Assembly (NCBI RefSeq): GCF_023923205.1
Contig: NZ_CP099490.1
Span: forward strand, 930,001 to 994,000
Origin: Ornithinimicrobium cryptoxanthini
GTDB lineage: Bacteria > Actinomycetota > Actinomycetes > Actinomycetales > Dermatophilaceae
Length of the DNA: 64,000 nt
Reading direction: 5' to 3'
Shown in pieces: positions 1 to 11,553 of this stretch. The position numbers were made by a program, and so were the translations under genes. Within the stretch, counting starts at the first letter, position 1. Every line of letters begins with the position of its first letter. Below the pieces are notes generated by a model. The model saw only the letters and a program-made list of their open reading frames with translations, was not told the DNA's origin and did no database searches.

Positions 1-7
1 TTCAGAG

Positions 8-34
8 TTAGCACTCTGCACCTGCAAGTGCCAA
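8..34 (+). promoter_or_regulatory. CIRCE element (HrcA operator) before groES
   Basis: The left arm TTAGCACTC is followed by nine bases and then AAGTGCCAA. This matches the CIRCE consensus TTAGCACTC-N9-GAGTGCTAA with two mismatches, both in the right arm. HrcA binds this element to repress groE operons in many Gram-positive bacteria. It lies about 90 bases before groES, so heat-shock control of groES-groEL is likely. Confidence 0.85.
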
Positions 35-120
35 CGCCCGGCACGAGCCGACCCCCGCGACGGCGGCCCGCTCCGGACACTGACCTAGACAGTTCAGACT
101 CGTGAAGGGAAGGTCCCAAC

Positions 121-417
121 GTGTCGGTTTCCATCAAGCCGCTCGAAGACCGGATCGTTATCAAGGCCGTCGAGGCCGAGCAGACCACCGCCTCCGGCCT
201 GGTCATCCCGGACACCGCCAAGGAGAAGCCCCAGGAGGGCGAGGTCCTGGCCGTGGGCCCGGGCCGTTTCAACGACAACGGCGGCGAGCGCATCCCGCTC
301 GACATCGCTGTCGGTGACCGCGTGATCTACAGCAAGTACGGCGGCACCGAGATCAAGCACGGCGGCGAGGAGCTCCTCATCCTGTCGGCGCGTGACGTGC
401 TGGCAGTCGTCGGCTGA
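121..417 (+). CDS. groES: GroES co-chaperonin (Hsp10)
   Basis: This 98-residue protein has the normal GroES length. It caps the GroEL cylinder during ATP-driven folding of cytosolic proteins. The N-terminal [10 protein letters not shown] strand and the central mobile-loop region (about residues 16-35, with [16 protein letters not shown]) are typical. The GTG start at 121 follows a GAAGGGAAGG ribosome-binding site by a short gap. A CIRCE element lies upstream and groEL follows 182 bases downstream on the same strand, so the two are probably one heat-shock transcript. Confidence 0.97.
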   Translation: MSVSIKPLEDRIVIKAVEAEQTTASGLVIPDTAKEKPQEGEVLAVGPGRFNDNGGERIPLDIAVGDRVIYSKYGGTEIKHGGEELLILSARDVLAVVG

Positions 418-509
418 CAGCCTCGCGAGGACACGAGCTTTGCGAGTCCCGGAACGGGGCGCGGAAGCCGAGTGTGTCCTTGCGGGCCGACAGCCTCGTC
501 GGCAACTGA

Positions 510-2204
<1,695 letters not shown>

Positions 2205-2224
2205 CCTGACGTCGTAGGCGACGG

Positions 2225-2256
2225 AACCCGGTCCTCCACACGTGGGGGACCGGGTT
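2225..2256 (+). terminator. Intrinsic terminator hairpin after groEL
   Basis: AACCCGGTCC pairs perfectly with GGACCGGGTT, and the stem can be extended to 14 base pairs closing a CACG tetraloop. It starts 20 bases after the groEL stop. There is no long U-tract, as is usual in high-GC actinobacteria. It lies between groEL and the convergent whiD-like gene and could serve both strands. Confidence 0.8.
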
Positions 2257-2285
2257 CTGTCGTGTCACCGGGAGTGGCGGGACCC

Positions 2286-2621
2286 TCAGGCCGTGTTGCG
2301 GCCCGGCTCGCTGGTGTCTGCGACCCGGGTCGCGGGGGGCTTGATGTCAGCATCGGCGAGGATCGCCGCGCGCTCCTCCTCGGTCATGGCGCCCCAGACG
2401 CCGTAGGGTTCGCGGGCGCTGAGGGCGTGCGAACGGCACTGCTGCAGCACGGGGCACTCCAGGCACAACCGCTTGGCGCGCTCGTCACGCCGCCGTCGTG
2501 CCGAGCCCCGCTCGCCCTCTGGATGGAAGAACAGCTCTGGACTGACTGTGCGGCACAGCCCCTCGAACTGCCATTCCCATTGCTCGGCAACCGGACTAGG
2601 TCCGGTAGTCGTGTCAGCCAC
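2286..2621 (-). CDS. whiD: WhiD/WhiB3-like iron-sulfur transcription regulator
   Basis: This WhiB-family (Wbl) protein has about 111 residues. The four cysteines that bind the 4Fe-4S cluster lie at residues 23, 53, 56 and 62 of this start (C-x29-C-x2-C-x5-C), followed by the GVWGAMTEEER turn; the family usually has GVWGG. Wbl proteins bind the primary sigma factor and respond to redox or nitric oxide. The sequence and the position next to groEL and guaB match whiD of Streptomyces and whiB3 of Mycobacterium. I chose GTG at 2621 because a GAGG site precedes it by seven bases and the protein then begins MADTTTG, as WhiD begins MAD. A GTG at 2630 is possible but would overlap that ribosome-binding site. 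Confidence 0.92.
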   Translation of the reverse strand: MADTTTGPSPVAEQWEWQFEGLCRTVSPELFFHPEGERGSARRRRDERAKRLCLECPVLQQCRSHALSAREPYGVWGAMTEEERAAILADADIKPPATRVADTSEPGRNTA

Positions 2622-2860
2622 CAGCGCCACCTCACATCTGGATCAGAGTCGCCGCCCGTTGTGTGCCCGGTCGGAGTGGTTCGTTCGGTCACACGCACTG
2701 TAACCCTGATCACCCCCACTCCGGCCAAATATTGGGAGAAGATTTACTCTCCGCACCCGCAGTGCTGCAAGGGAATCCGAGACGCGAGTCTCGGCATACG
2801 ACCAACCATGCCGTTCCTGGCCGCTCCTGGTGGTGGCGCGGAGACCGGACTGACGGTGCC

Positions 2861-4399
<1,539 letters not shown>

Positions 4400-4403
4400 G
4401 GCC

Positions 4404-5210
4404 TCAGCCGAACTGCCACGACCGCTTCGACAGGCCGTACCAGAACCCGTCGACGGCGACCTCGTTGTCGAGCCCGCCGCTGGCATCGGCGACGCCGAGG
4501 GTGACATACAACGGGGCCCAGTGCTCGGTGCGCGGGTGCGCCTCGTGGGCCCCCGGCGCCCTCGTCTCGAAGTCCAGGACGGCGTCGACGTCCTGTCGCG
4601 CCAGGGCCTCGGCGGCCCACTGGTCGAACTCCTGGGAGACCTGGGGCGGCGGGGCGTCGGCCGGGTTGCGCGGGTTGAACCACTTCAGGTTGTGTGTGGT
4701 GAAGCCGGACCCGACGACCAGCGTCCCCTGGTCGCGCAGCGGGGCCAGCTTGCGGCCGATCTCGAACAGCTCCCGCGGATCCAGGGTCGGCAGCGACATC
4801 TGCAGCACCGGCACATCCGCGTCGGGGAACATCTCGACCAGCGGCACATAGGCGCCGTGATCCAGCCCGCGGCCCTCGTCCCGGTGGACCGAGTCGCCGA
4901 TGATCGTGCTCACCTGGTCGGCCAGGTCGGGGGCGACCGGCGCGGCATACTCCACCTCGAAGTATTTCTGCGGGAAGCCCCAGAAGTCGTAGACCAGCGG
5001 CACCTGCTGCTGGCTCGCGCTCACGGTCAGCGGGGCGCTCTCCCAGTGCGCGGAGACCATCAGGATGTTCTTGGGTCGGGGGAGGCGGTCCGACCAGGCG
5101 TGCAGCTGGCCGGTCCACGTCGTGTCATCGGCCAGCGGCGGGGCCCCGTGGCTCAGATACAGCACGGGCTGACGCTCACTGCTGGGCTGGTGCGAGCTGT
5201 TCTGGTCCAT
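4404..5210 (-). CDS. DODA/LigB-type extradiol ring-opening dioxygenase family protein
   Basis: This protein of about 268 residues belongs to the class III extradiol dioxygenase (LigB/YgiD/DODA) family, which cleaves catechol-type rings with a non-haem metal. Probable metal and catalytic histidines are visible in YLSHGAPPL near the N terminus, GSGFTTHNL in the middle and TEHWAPLYV near the C terminus. The ATG at 5210 is preceded by a GGAGG site; longer upstream forms have no support. It ends five bases from guaB on the other strand and separates guaB from guaB3. Its substrate cannot be told from sequence, and bacterial YgiD relatives often have no known aromatic pathway. Confidence 0.85.
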   Translation of the reverse strand: MDQNSSHQPSSERQPVLYLSHGAPPLADDTTWTGQLHAWSDRLPRPKNILMVSAHWESAPLTVSASQQQVPLVYDFWGFPQKYFEVEYAAPVAPDLADQVSTIIGDSVHRDEGRGLDHGAYVPLVEMFPDADVPVLQMSLPTLDPRELFEIGRKLAPLRDQGTLVVGSGFTTHNLKWFNPRNPADAPPPQVSQEFDQWAAEALARQDVDAVLDFETRAPGAHEAHPRTEHWAPLYVTLGVADASGGLDNEVAVDGFWYGLSKRSWQFG

Positions 5211-5331
5211 GTGGTGCCTCCGGCCAACCGTTGACATGACGCCTGCGACAAGCCGCCGACCCAGGTGGTCCCGGCTGGGGTCACTGTATGGCGGAGGGAA
5301 CCTGGTCCGCCACCTCCTGGTCGCGGGCTTG

Positions 5332-5337
5332 TAGCCT
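5332..5337 (+). promoter_or_regulatory. -10 hexamer TAGCCT, predicted leaderless guaB3 start
   Basis: TAGCCT lies six bases before the guaB3 GTG and no Shine-Dalgarno sequence is present. This suggests that the transcript begins at the GTG. Confidence 0.55.
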
Positions 5338-5343
5338 GAGCGG

Positions 5344-6465
5344 GTGAATGAGATCGAGATCGGTCGTGGCAAGCGCGGACGGCGCGCCTACTCCTTCGAG
5401 GACATCGCGGTGGTGCCGTCGCGACGGACCAGGGACCCGGAAGACGTCTCGATCAGCTGGCAGATCGACGCCTACCACTTCGAGCTGCCGGTGATCGCGG
5501 CACCGATGGACTCGGTCGTGTCCCCGCAGACCGCGATCGCGATGGGCCAGCTGGGTGGTCTGGGGGTGCTGGATCTCGAGGGACTGTGGACCCGCTATGA
5601 CGACCCCACGCCGCACCTGGCCGAGATCGCCGCGTCCGCCGGTCCGGAGAGCACCGCCCTGCTGCGCAAGCTCTATGCCGCCCCGATCCGACCTGACCTG
5701 ATCACCCAGCGGCTCAGGGAGATCCGGGACGCGGGGGTGACCGTGGCCGGGTCGCTGTCACCGCAGCGGACCCAGCAGTTCTGGCGCACCGTGGTCGAGG
5801 CCGGGGTCGACCTGTTCGTGATCCGCGGCACGACCGTCTCTGCCGAGCACGTCTCGAGCAACACCGAGCCGCTGAACCTCAAGCGCTTCATCTATGAGCT
5901 CGATGTCCCGGTGATCGTCGGCGGCGCTGGCACCTACACCGCGTCGCTGCACCTGATGCGGACCGGGGCCGCCGGTGTGCTCGTCGGTTTCGGCGGCGGC
6001 GCCACGCACACCACGCGCACCACCCTGGGCATCCACGCGCCCATGGCCACGGCCATCGCCGACGTCGCGGCCGCCCGGCGGGACTACCTCGACGAGTCCG
6101 GAGGCCGCTATGTGCACGTCATCGCCGACGGCGGCATGGGCCAGTCGGGCGACATCGTCAAGGCCGTGGCGTGCGGCGCGGACGCCGTCATGATCGGCGC
6201 GGCACTGGCACGGTCCCAGGAGGCTCCGGGCCAGGGCTTCCACTGGGGCTCCGAGGCGCACCACCCGTTCCTGCCACGGGGGGAGCGCGTCGAGGTGGGC
6301 ACCGTCGGCACGCTCGCGGAGATCCTCAACGGCCCCGGTCGTGATGCGACCGGGACGACCAACATGATGGGCGCCCTGCGGCGGGCCATGGCCACGACCG
6401 GCTACACCGACGTCAAGGAGTTCCAGCGCGTCGAGGTCGTCGTCGCGCCCTACCAGCCGCGCTGA
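5344..6465 (+). CDS. guaB3: GuaB3-family IMP dehydrogenase-related protein
   Basis: This 373-residue TIM-barrel protein of the IMPDH/GMP reductase superfamily has no CBS domains. The N-terminal YSFEDIAVVPSRRT and the APMDSVVSP segment are typical of actinobacterial GuaB3. At the catalytic loop the IMPDH motif GPGAICTTR aligns with GGGATHTTR, so the nucleophilic cysteine is absent. Mycobacterial GuaB3 also lacks it, whereas cyanobacterial GuaB3 enzymes keep it. It is therefore doubtful that this protein makes XMP by the normal mechanism, and a structural or regulatory role is possible. GTG 5344 is chosen because of the -10-like hexamer six bases upstream. Confidence 0.9.
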   Translation: MNEIEIGRGKRGRRAYSFEDIAVVPSRRTRDPEDVSISWQIDAYHFELPVIAAPMDSVVSPQTAIAMGQLGGLGVLDLEGLWTRYDDPTPHLAEIAASAGPESTALLRKLYAAPIRPDLITQRLREIRDAGVTVAGSLSPQRTQQFWRTVVEAGVDLFVIRGTTVSAEHVSSNTEPLNLKRFIYELDVPVIVGGAGTYTASLHLMRTGAAGVLVGFGGGATHTTRTTLGIHAPMATAIADVAAARRDYLDESGGRYVHVIADGGMGQSGDIVKAVACGADAVMIGAALARSQEAPGQGFHWGSEAHHPFLPRGERVEVGTVGTLAEILNGPGRDATGTTNMMGALRRAMATTGYTDVKEFQRVEVVVAPYQPR

Positions 6466-6526
6466 ATGACCGGTTTCTGCGGTGGTTCGCCGTAGGCTTG
6501 GGACACACGATCCCAAGGAGTTCTCG

Positions 6527-7849
6527 ATGCAGGTGCGCCGCGAGGCCCAGTTCGTCCGACGCCGTCGCGCCGTCGCTGCCGGTGCGACCCTGGCGATCGC
6601 CGCTGGCTCGCTCACCGCCTGCATGGCACTGGGCGGTGACGACGAGCCGGCCGCGCCGACGGCCTCGGGGGCGACGACCGCCCCGGGTGACGACGACGCG
6701 GCCGCCGAGTCTGGCAGTGTGCAGGACGGGTTCACCCAGGGCACCGGGGGCAGCGAGGGGGATGCGGCGGCGACGACCACGCAGGCTCCGGACGGCCCCG
6801 TGGCGGCACCTCCGGCCATCCCCTCCGACGAATCCTTCATGGAGCGGGTCGACTACATCACCGGCGGCATCACCCCGAAGTCGGTGGTGGCCTCCAACAC
6901 GGGGCTGGTCATCGCCAACAACATGATGTACAGCCACACGTCGACGGTCTATGACGCCGAGTCCCGCGAGCTCGTCGCGACCCTGTCCGACACGATCGTG
7001 CCCGAGGAGTTCGGGGTCGAGGGGCACCCCGGCACGGCCCAGGGCTCTCCGGTCGAGGCGGCCTGGACCGACGACGGCAAGTTCGCCTACGTCTCGCAGT
7101 ACACGATGTATGGCCAGAACTTCGGTGTCGAGGGCTTCGACAACTGCACCCCGGCCAGCGGCGTGGGCCCCTCCTTCCTCTATCGCTTCAACGCCGAGCT
7201 GATGGAGTGGGACCAGGTCATCAAGGTCGGGGCCGTGCCGAAGTATGTCGACATCACCCCCGACCAGCAGACGATCCTGGTCAGCAACTGGTGCGACTCC
7301 ACCATCTCAGTCGTCGACCGGGAGAGTGCCCAGGAAGTCAAGACGATCCCCATTGCGGCCGCCCCGCGGGGGATCGAGGTGCTCCCGGACAACCGCACGG
7401 CCTACGTCGCGGCGATGTATGCCGACAAGCTGTTCAAGGTCGACCTCGAGACTGGTGAGTCCGAGGTGATGATGGAGACCGGGCGCAAGCCGCGGCACCT
7501 GAACCTGTCGGCGGACGGCAAGTTCCTCTTCATGGCAGTCTCCGGCAACGACACGATCTACAAGATCGACACCGAGACCGAGGAGATCGTCGACCAGGTG
7601 GTCTCCGGCCGCGAACCCCGCTCGATGATCCTGTCCTCGGACGGCACCGCGCTCTATGTCGTGAACTACTACGAGCCCTCGGTCGCCAAGATCAGCACCG
7701 ACGACATGGAGGTGCTCCAGAAGGAGCCGACCGACGCCAACCCGATCGGCATCACCTACGAGCCGATCACGCACTCGGTCTGGGTGGCCTGCTACGGCGG
7801 CAGCATCTATGTCTTCGACGACACCCTGGCGACCGACCCGGACGTCTAG
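6527..7849 (+). CDS. Secreted lipoprotein with YVTN-type beta-propeller
   Basis: This 440-residue protein has an Arg-rich N terminus, a hydrophobic segment and the lipobox LTAC with the lipidated cysteine at residue 32. A low-complexity linker rich in Ala, Thr and Asp covers about residues 35-95. The rest is built of roughly 40-residue blades such as TILVSNWCDSTISVVDR and TAYVAAMYADKLFKVD, which resemble YVTN/YncE seven-bladed propellers. The ATG follows an AAGGAG site by six bases. It is probably anchored on the outer face of the membrane. The ligand is unknown; such propellers usually mediate binding, and some relatives bind metals or cofactors. Confidence 0.82.
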   Translation: MQVRREAQFVRRRRAVAAGATLAIAAGSLTACMALGGDDEPAAPTASGATTAPGDDDAAAESGSVQDGFTQGTGGSEGDAAATTTQAPDGPVAAPPAIPSDESFMERVDYITGGITPKSVVASNTGLVIANNMMYSHTSTVYDAESRELVATLSDTIVPEEFGVEGHPGTAQGSPVEAAWTDDGKFAYVSQYTMYGQNFGVEGFDNCTPASGVGPSFLYRFNAELMEWDQVIKVGAVPKYVDITPDQQTILVSNWCDSTISVVDRESAQEVKTIPIAAAPRGIEVLPDNRTAYVAAMYADKLFKVDLETGESEVMMETGRKPRHLNLSADGKFLFMAVSGNDTIYKIDTETEEIVDQVVSGREPRSMILSSDGTALYVVNYYEPSVAKISTDDMEVLQKEPTDANPIGITYEPITHSVWVACYGGSIYVFDDTLATDPDV

Positions 7850-7855
7850 GTCACC

Positions 7856-7861
7856 TACCCT
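7856..7861 (+). promoter_or_regulatory. -10 hexamer TACCCT, predicted leaderless SURF1 start
   Basis: TACCCT is followed by GGAGGG and then the GTG start. The GGAGG is only one or two bases from the GTG, too close for normal ribosome binding. A -10 element with a leaderless start fits better. Confidence 0.5.
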
Positions 7862-7867
7862 GGAGGG

Positions 7868-8758
7868 GTGTTGCGCACCTTCTTCACCCCCCGCTGGCTC
7901 GGCCTGCTGGCTGTCGTGGCCGCAGTCTGTGTCGGGTTCGGCTGGCTGGGGGCCTGGCAGCTGTCGGTGGCGCAGCACGATGTGGTCGCCAGGATCCAGG
8001 CCGAGCGGGAGGCGCTCGTCGAGGCACCGCTGCAGGAGGTCCTCGCGCCGCACTCCGCGTTCACCGAGTCGGCCGCAGCCCACCCGGTCGTCGTGGAGGG
8101 GGAGTATGACGGCGCGCACCAGTTCCTCGTCCCAGGCCGGGTGCTGGAGGGCGAACCCGGGTTCTGGGTCGTGACACCCCTGCTCGTGGACGGGGGAGAG
8201 GCGGTGATCGAGGTGATGCGCGGCTTCGTCACCACGCCGGACCAGGCCGACGTGCCGCCCACCCAGCCCGTCACCGTCCGGGGGGAGCTGGCCCCGGGCG
8301 AGTCGCCATACTTCGGGCAGGATCCGCTGCCCGAGGGGCAGCGAGGCACCATCGACCTGTCCTCGATCGCCAACGAGCGGCCCGAACAGTTCTACAACGG
8401 CTTCATCTTCGCCACCTCCGAGGAGCCGCAGCTGACCTCCGCCACCGTCGAGCCGGTGCCGCCACCGGTGCTGACCGTCGGCGAGATCGACTGGCGCAAC
8501 CTGGGCTACGCCCTGCAGTGGTGGGTCTTCGCGGCGTTCGCGGTGTTCATGTATGTCAAGATGCTGCGCGATGCCGCCCAGAACGATGCCGCCCAGGACG
8601 ATGCCGCCCAGGACGATGCCGCCCAGGACGATGCCGCCCAGGACGATGCCGCCCAGGACGATGCCGCCCAGGACGAGGTGACGCCGACCCCCTCAGGTCC
8701 GGCGCCTACAGTGAGCAGCGCACCCGCCGACGAGAGGATCGAACCGCACCATGTCTGA
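7868..8758 (+). CDS. SURF1 family cytochrome oxidase assembly protein
   Basis: This 296-residue protein has the SURF1/Shy1 layout: a transmembrane helix near residues 10-30, an extracytoplasmic domain containing LVPGRVLEG and GFWVVTPL, and a second helix at about residues 216-236. SURF1 helps insert haem a into cytochrome c oxidase at the membrane. After the second helix a cytoplasmic tail holds seven copies of the pentapeptide DAAQD/N, encoded by 15-bp tandem repeats. Its last eight bases overlap the next gene, so it begins an operon with a DUF3817 protein and guaA. A TTG at 7871 is an alternative start. Confidence 0.9.
   Translation: MLRTFFTPRWLGLLAVVAAVCVGFGWLGAWQLSVAQHDVVARIQAEREALVEAPLQEVLAPHSAFTESAAAHPVVVEGEYDGAHQFLVPGRVLEGEPGFWVVTPLLVDGGEAVIEVMRGFVTTPDQADVPPTQPVTVRGELAPGESPYFGQDPLPEGQRGTIDLSSIANERPEQFYNGFIFATSEEPQLTSATVEPVPPPVLTVGEIDWRNLGYALQWWVFAAFAVFMYVKMLRDAAQNDAAQDDAAQDDAAQDDAAQDDAAQDDAAQDEVTPTPSGPAPTVSSAPADERIEPHHV
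8570..8674 (+). repeat. Seven tandem 15-bp repeats inside the SURF1 gene
   Basis: The unit GATGCCGCCCAGGAC occurs seven times head to tail. The first copy differs at one base (GAAC for GGAC) and the other six are identical. The unit length is a multiple of three, so copy changes keep the frame and give a DAAQD pentapeptide repeat in the C-terminal tail. It is a candidate variable-number tandem repeat. Confidence 0.95.
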
Positions 8759-9094
8759 CCGCGCCAAGCTGAGGTTCTTCCAGGTGATGGCCACCGTCGT
8801 CGGCCTCGGGCTGCTGCTGCTCGTCCTGGAGATGGTGCTGTGGTACGGCTTCGACAACGACGTGCTGCGCTGGTGGGCGATGCCGCACGGCTTCCTCTAC
8901 ATGATCTATCTGGGGGCCGTGGCGATGCTGGGGTTCGCGCTGGGCTGGAGCCTGGGCCGGATGGTGCTGATCATGCTCGCGGGCGTCGTGCCGTTCCTCT
9001 CCTTCTGGGTCGAGTCCAGGGTGACGCGCTCGGCCCGGGCACAGATCGAGGCCAAGGAGTCGGCGACGGCGCCAGACCCGGCTAACCTGTCCCG

Positions 9095-9098
<4 letters not shown>
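8751..9098 (+). CDS. DUF3817 family membrane protein
   Basis: This 115-residue protein has three predicted membrane helices (about residues 10-30, 45-65 and 70-90). The central [14 protein letters not shown] and the WVESRV ending match DUF3817 proteins, small membrane proteins often found beside SURF1 or guaA in actinobacteria. Its start overlaps the SURF1 stop by eight bases and its stop overlaps the guaA GTG by four, so translation of all three is probably coupled. The biochemical role is unknown. Confidence 0.85.
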
Positions 9099-10672
<1,574 letters not shown>

Positions 10673-10752
10673 CCCCTCCACGCGTGTCCGGGGGAGTGTG
10701 ACCCACCAGACACGGTTCGGGACCGCCAGAACTCGTAAATGACGACAAGTAG

Positions 10753-10769
10753 TACTACACTCTGTAGTG
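10753..10769 (+). promoter_or_regulatory. Candidate BlaI/CopY-type operator before the DoxX-like gene
   Basis: TACTACA and TGTAGTG form an inverted repeat with a three-base CTC spacer. BlaI/MecI and related CopY-type repressors bind TACTACA...TGTAGTA. The left arm is perfect and the right arm differs at its last base. The sequence contains TACACT (10757-10762), a possible -10 element, so a bound repressor would block transcription of the DoxX-like gene 50 bases downstream. This is a motif match only. Confidence 0.5.
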
Positions 10770-10815
10770 GAGATCGAGAACGAGCTCCACACCGCAGAAC
10801 CTGAAAGGCATCGTC

Positions 10816-11412
10816 ATGAACGCGCAGACCCAGACCCCCGCTAGGGACGACCTTGCTGTTGACCGCGCGGAGCGCGGCACTGGCACCGTCTTCCAGACCG
10901 ACATCGTCCACTCCAGCTTCGCTCGCAAGCTCCTGGCCGCGATGCGCATCCTCATCGGCTGGACCTTCATGTGGCCCTTCCTCGACAAGCTCTTCGGCCT
11001 GGGCTACGGCACCGAGTCCGCCCGCGCCTGGATCGAGGGTGGCGCACCCGCGCAGGGCTACATGATCAACGCCACCTCCGGCCCGTTCAAGGAGGTCTTC
11101 GTCTGGATGGCCGAGACCTTCGGTGGCCTGACCGACTTCCTGTTCATGTTTGGCCTGTTCGGCATCGGCCTGGCCATGCTGACCGGCGCCGGTCTGAAGA
11201 TCGCCGCCTGGGGTGGCACTCTCCTGATGGCCTTCATGTATTTCGCCGCGCTGCCGATCGGCCAGGCGAACATGGGCTTCACCAACCCGATCACGGACTC
11301 GCACTGGATCGAGGCCTTCGTCCTCCTCGTCGCCGCCTACACCCTCTCGGGTGACACCTGGGGCCTCGGCCGCTGGTGGGGCGAGAAGGTGGGCAACAGC
11401 TGGCTCCGGTGA
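10816..11412 (+). CDS. DoxX-like membrane protein
   Basis: This 198-residue membrane protein has about four helices (near residues 38-58, 90-118, 125-150 and 160-178). The segment LLAAMRILIGWTFMWPFLDK at the start of helix one is characteristic of DoxX-like proteins. Family members are implicated in redox balance, and in mycobacteria one DoxX protein works with superoxide dismutase and a thiosulfate transferase. The ATG follows GAAAGG. It stands alone between guaA and a strong terminator, with a candidate BlaI/CopY operator in its promoter, so it may be induced by stress. Its exact function is unknown. Confidence 0.8.
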   Translation: MNAQTQTPARDDLAVDRAERGTGTVFQTDIVHSSFARKLLAAMRILIGWTFMWPFLDKLFGLGYGTESARAWIEGGAPAQGYMINATSGPFKEVFVWMAETFGGLTDFLFMFGLFGIGLAMLTGAGLKIAAWGGTLLMAFMYFAALPIGQANMGFTNPITDSHWIEAFVLLVAAYTLSGDTWGLGRWWGEKVGNSWLR

Positions 11413-11424
11413 CCCACTCACCTT

Positions 11425-11462
11425 AACTGCCCGTCATACTCCTGCGAGTGTGGCGGGCAGTT
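11425..11462 (+). terminator. Intrinsic terminator after the DoxX-like gene
   Basis: AACTGCCCG pairs with CGGGCAGTT across a 20-base loop, followed by CTTGTG. It starts 12 bases after the stop codon of the DoxX-like gene. Confidence 0.7.
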
Positions 11463-11490
11463 CTTGTGCGGTCGGGCGGGGCTCTCCGCG

Positions 11491-11550
11491 CTGTGCCGAC
11501 TAGATCTGCGCTGTGACGACTAGATCCGCGCGGCGACGATTAGAGTGGCG
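11491..11550 (+). repeat. Three tandem 20-bp repeats running into murT
   Basis: Three consecutive 20-base units begin at 11491, 11511 and 11531. Units one and two (CTGTGCCGACTAGATCTGCG type) differ at two positions; unit three keeps about 14 of 20 bases. The third copy contains the TAGAGT hexamer that serves as the likely -10 for murT. This may be a decayed promoter duplication or a multi-site operator. Confidence 0.8.
11541..11546 (+). promoter_or_regulatory. -10 hexamer TAGAGT, predicted leaderless murT start
   Basis: TAGAGT is seven bases before GTG 11554. No Shine-Dalgarno sequence is present. The spacing favours GTG 11554 over GTG 11545. Confidence 0.5.
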
Positions 11551-11553
11551 CAC

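Noticed and set aside
8570..8674. Tandem repeats as a CRISPR array
   Set aside because: Units of 15 bases have no spacers and lie in frame inside a coding gene.
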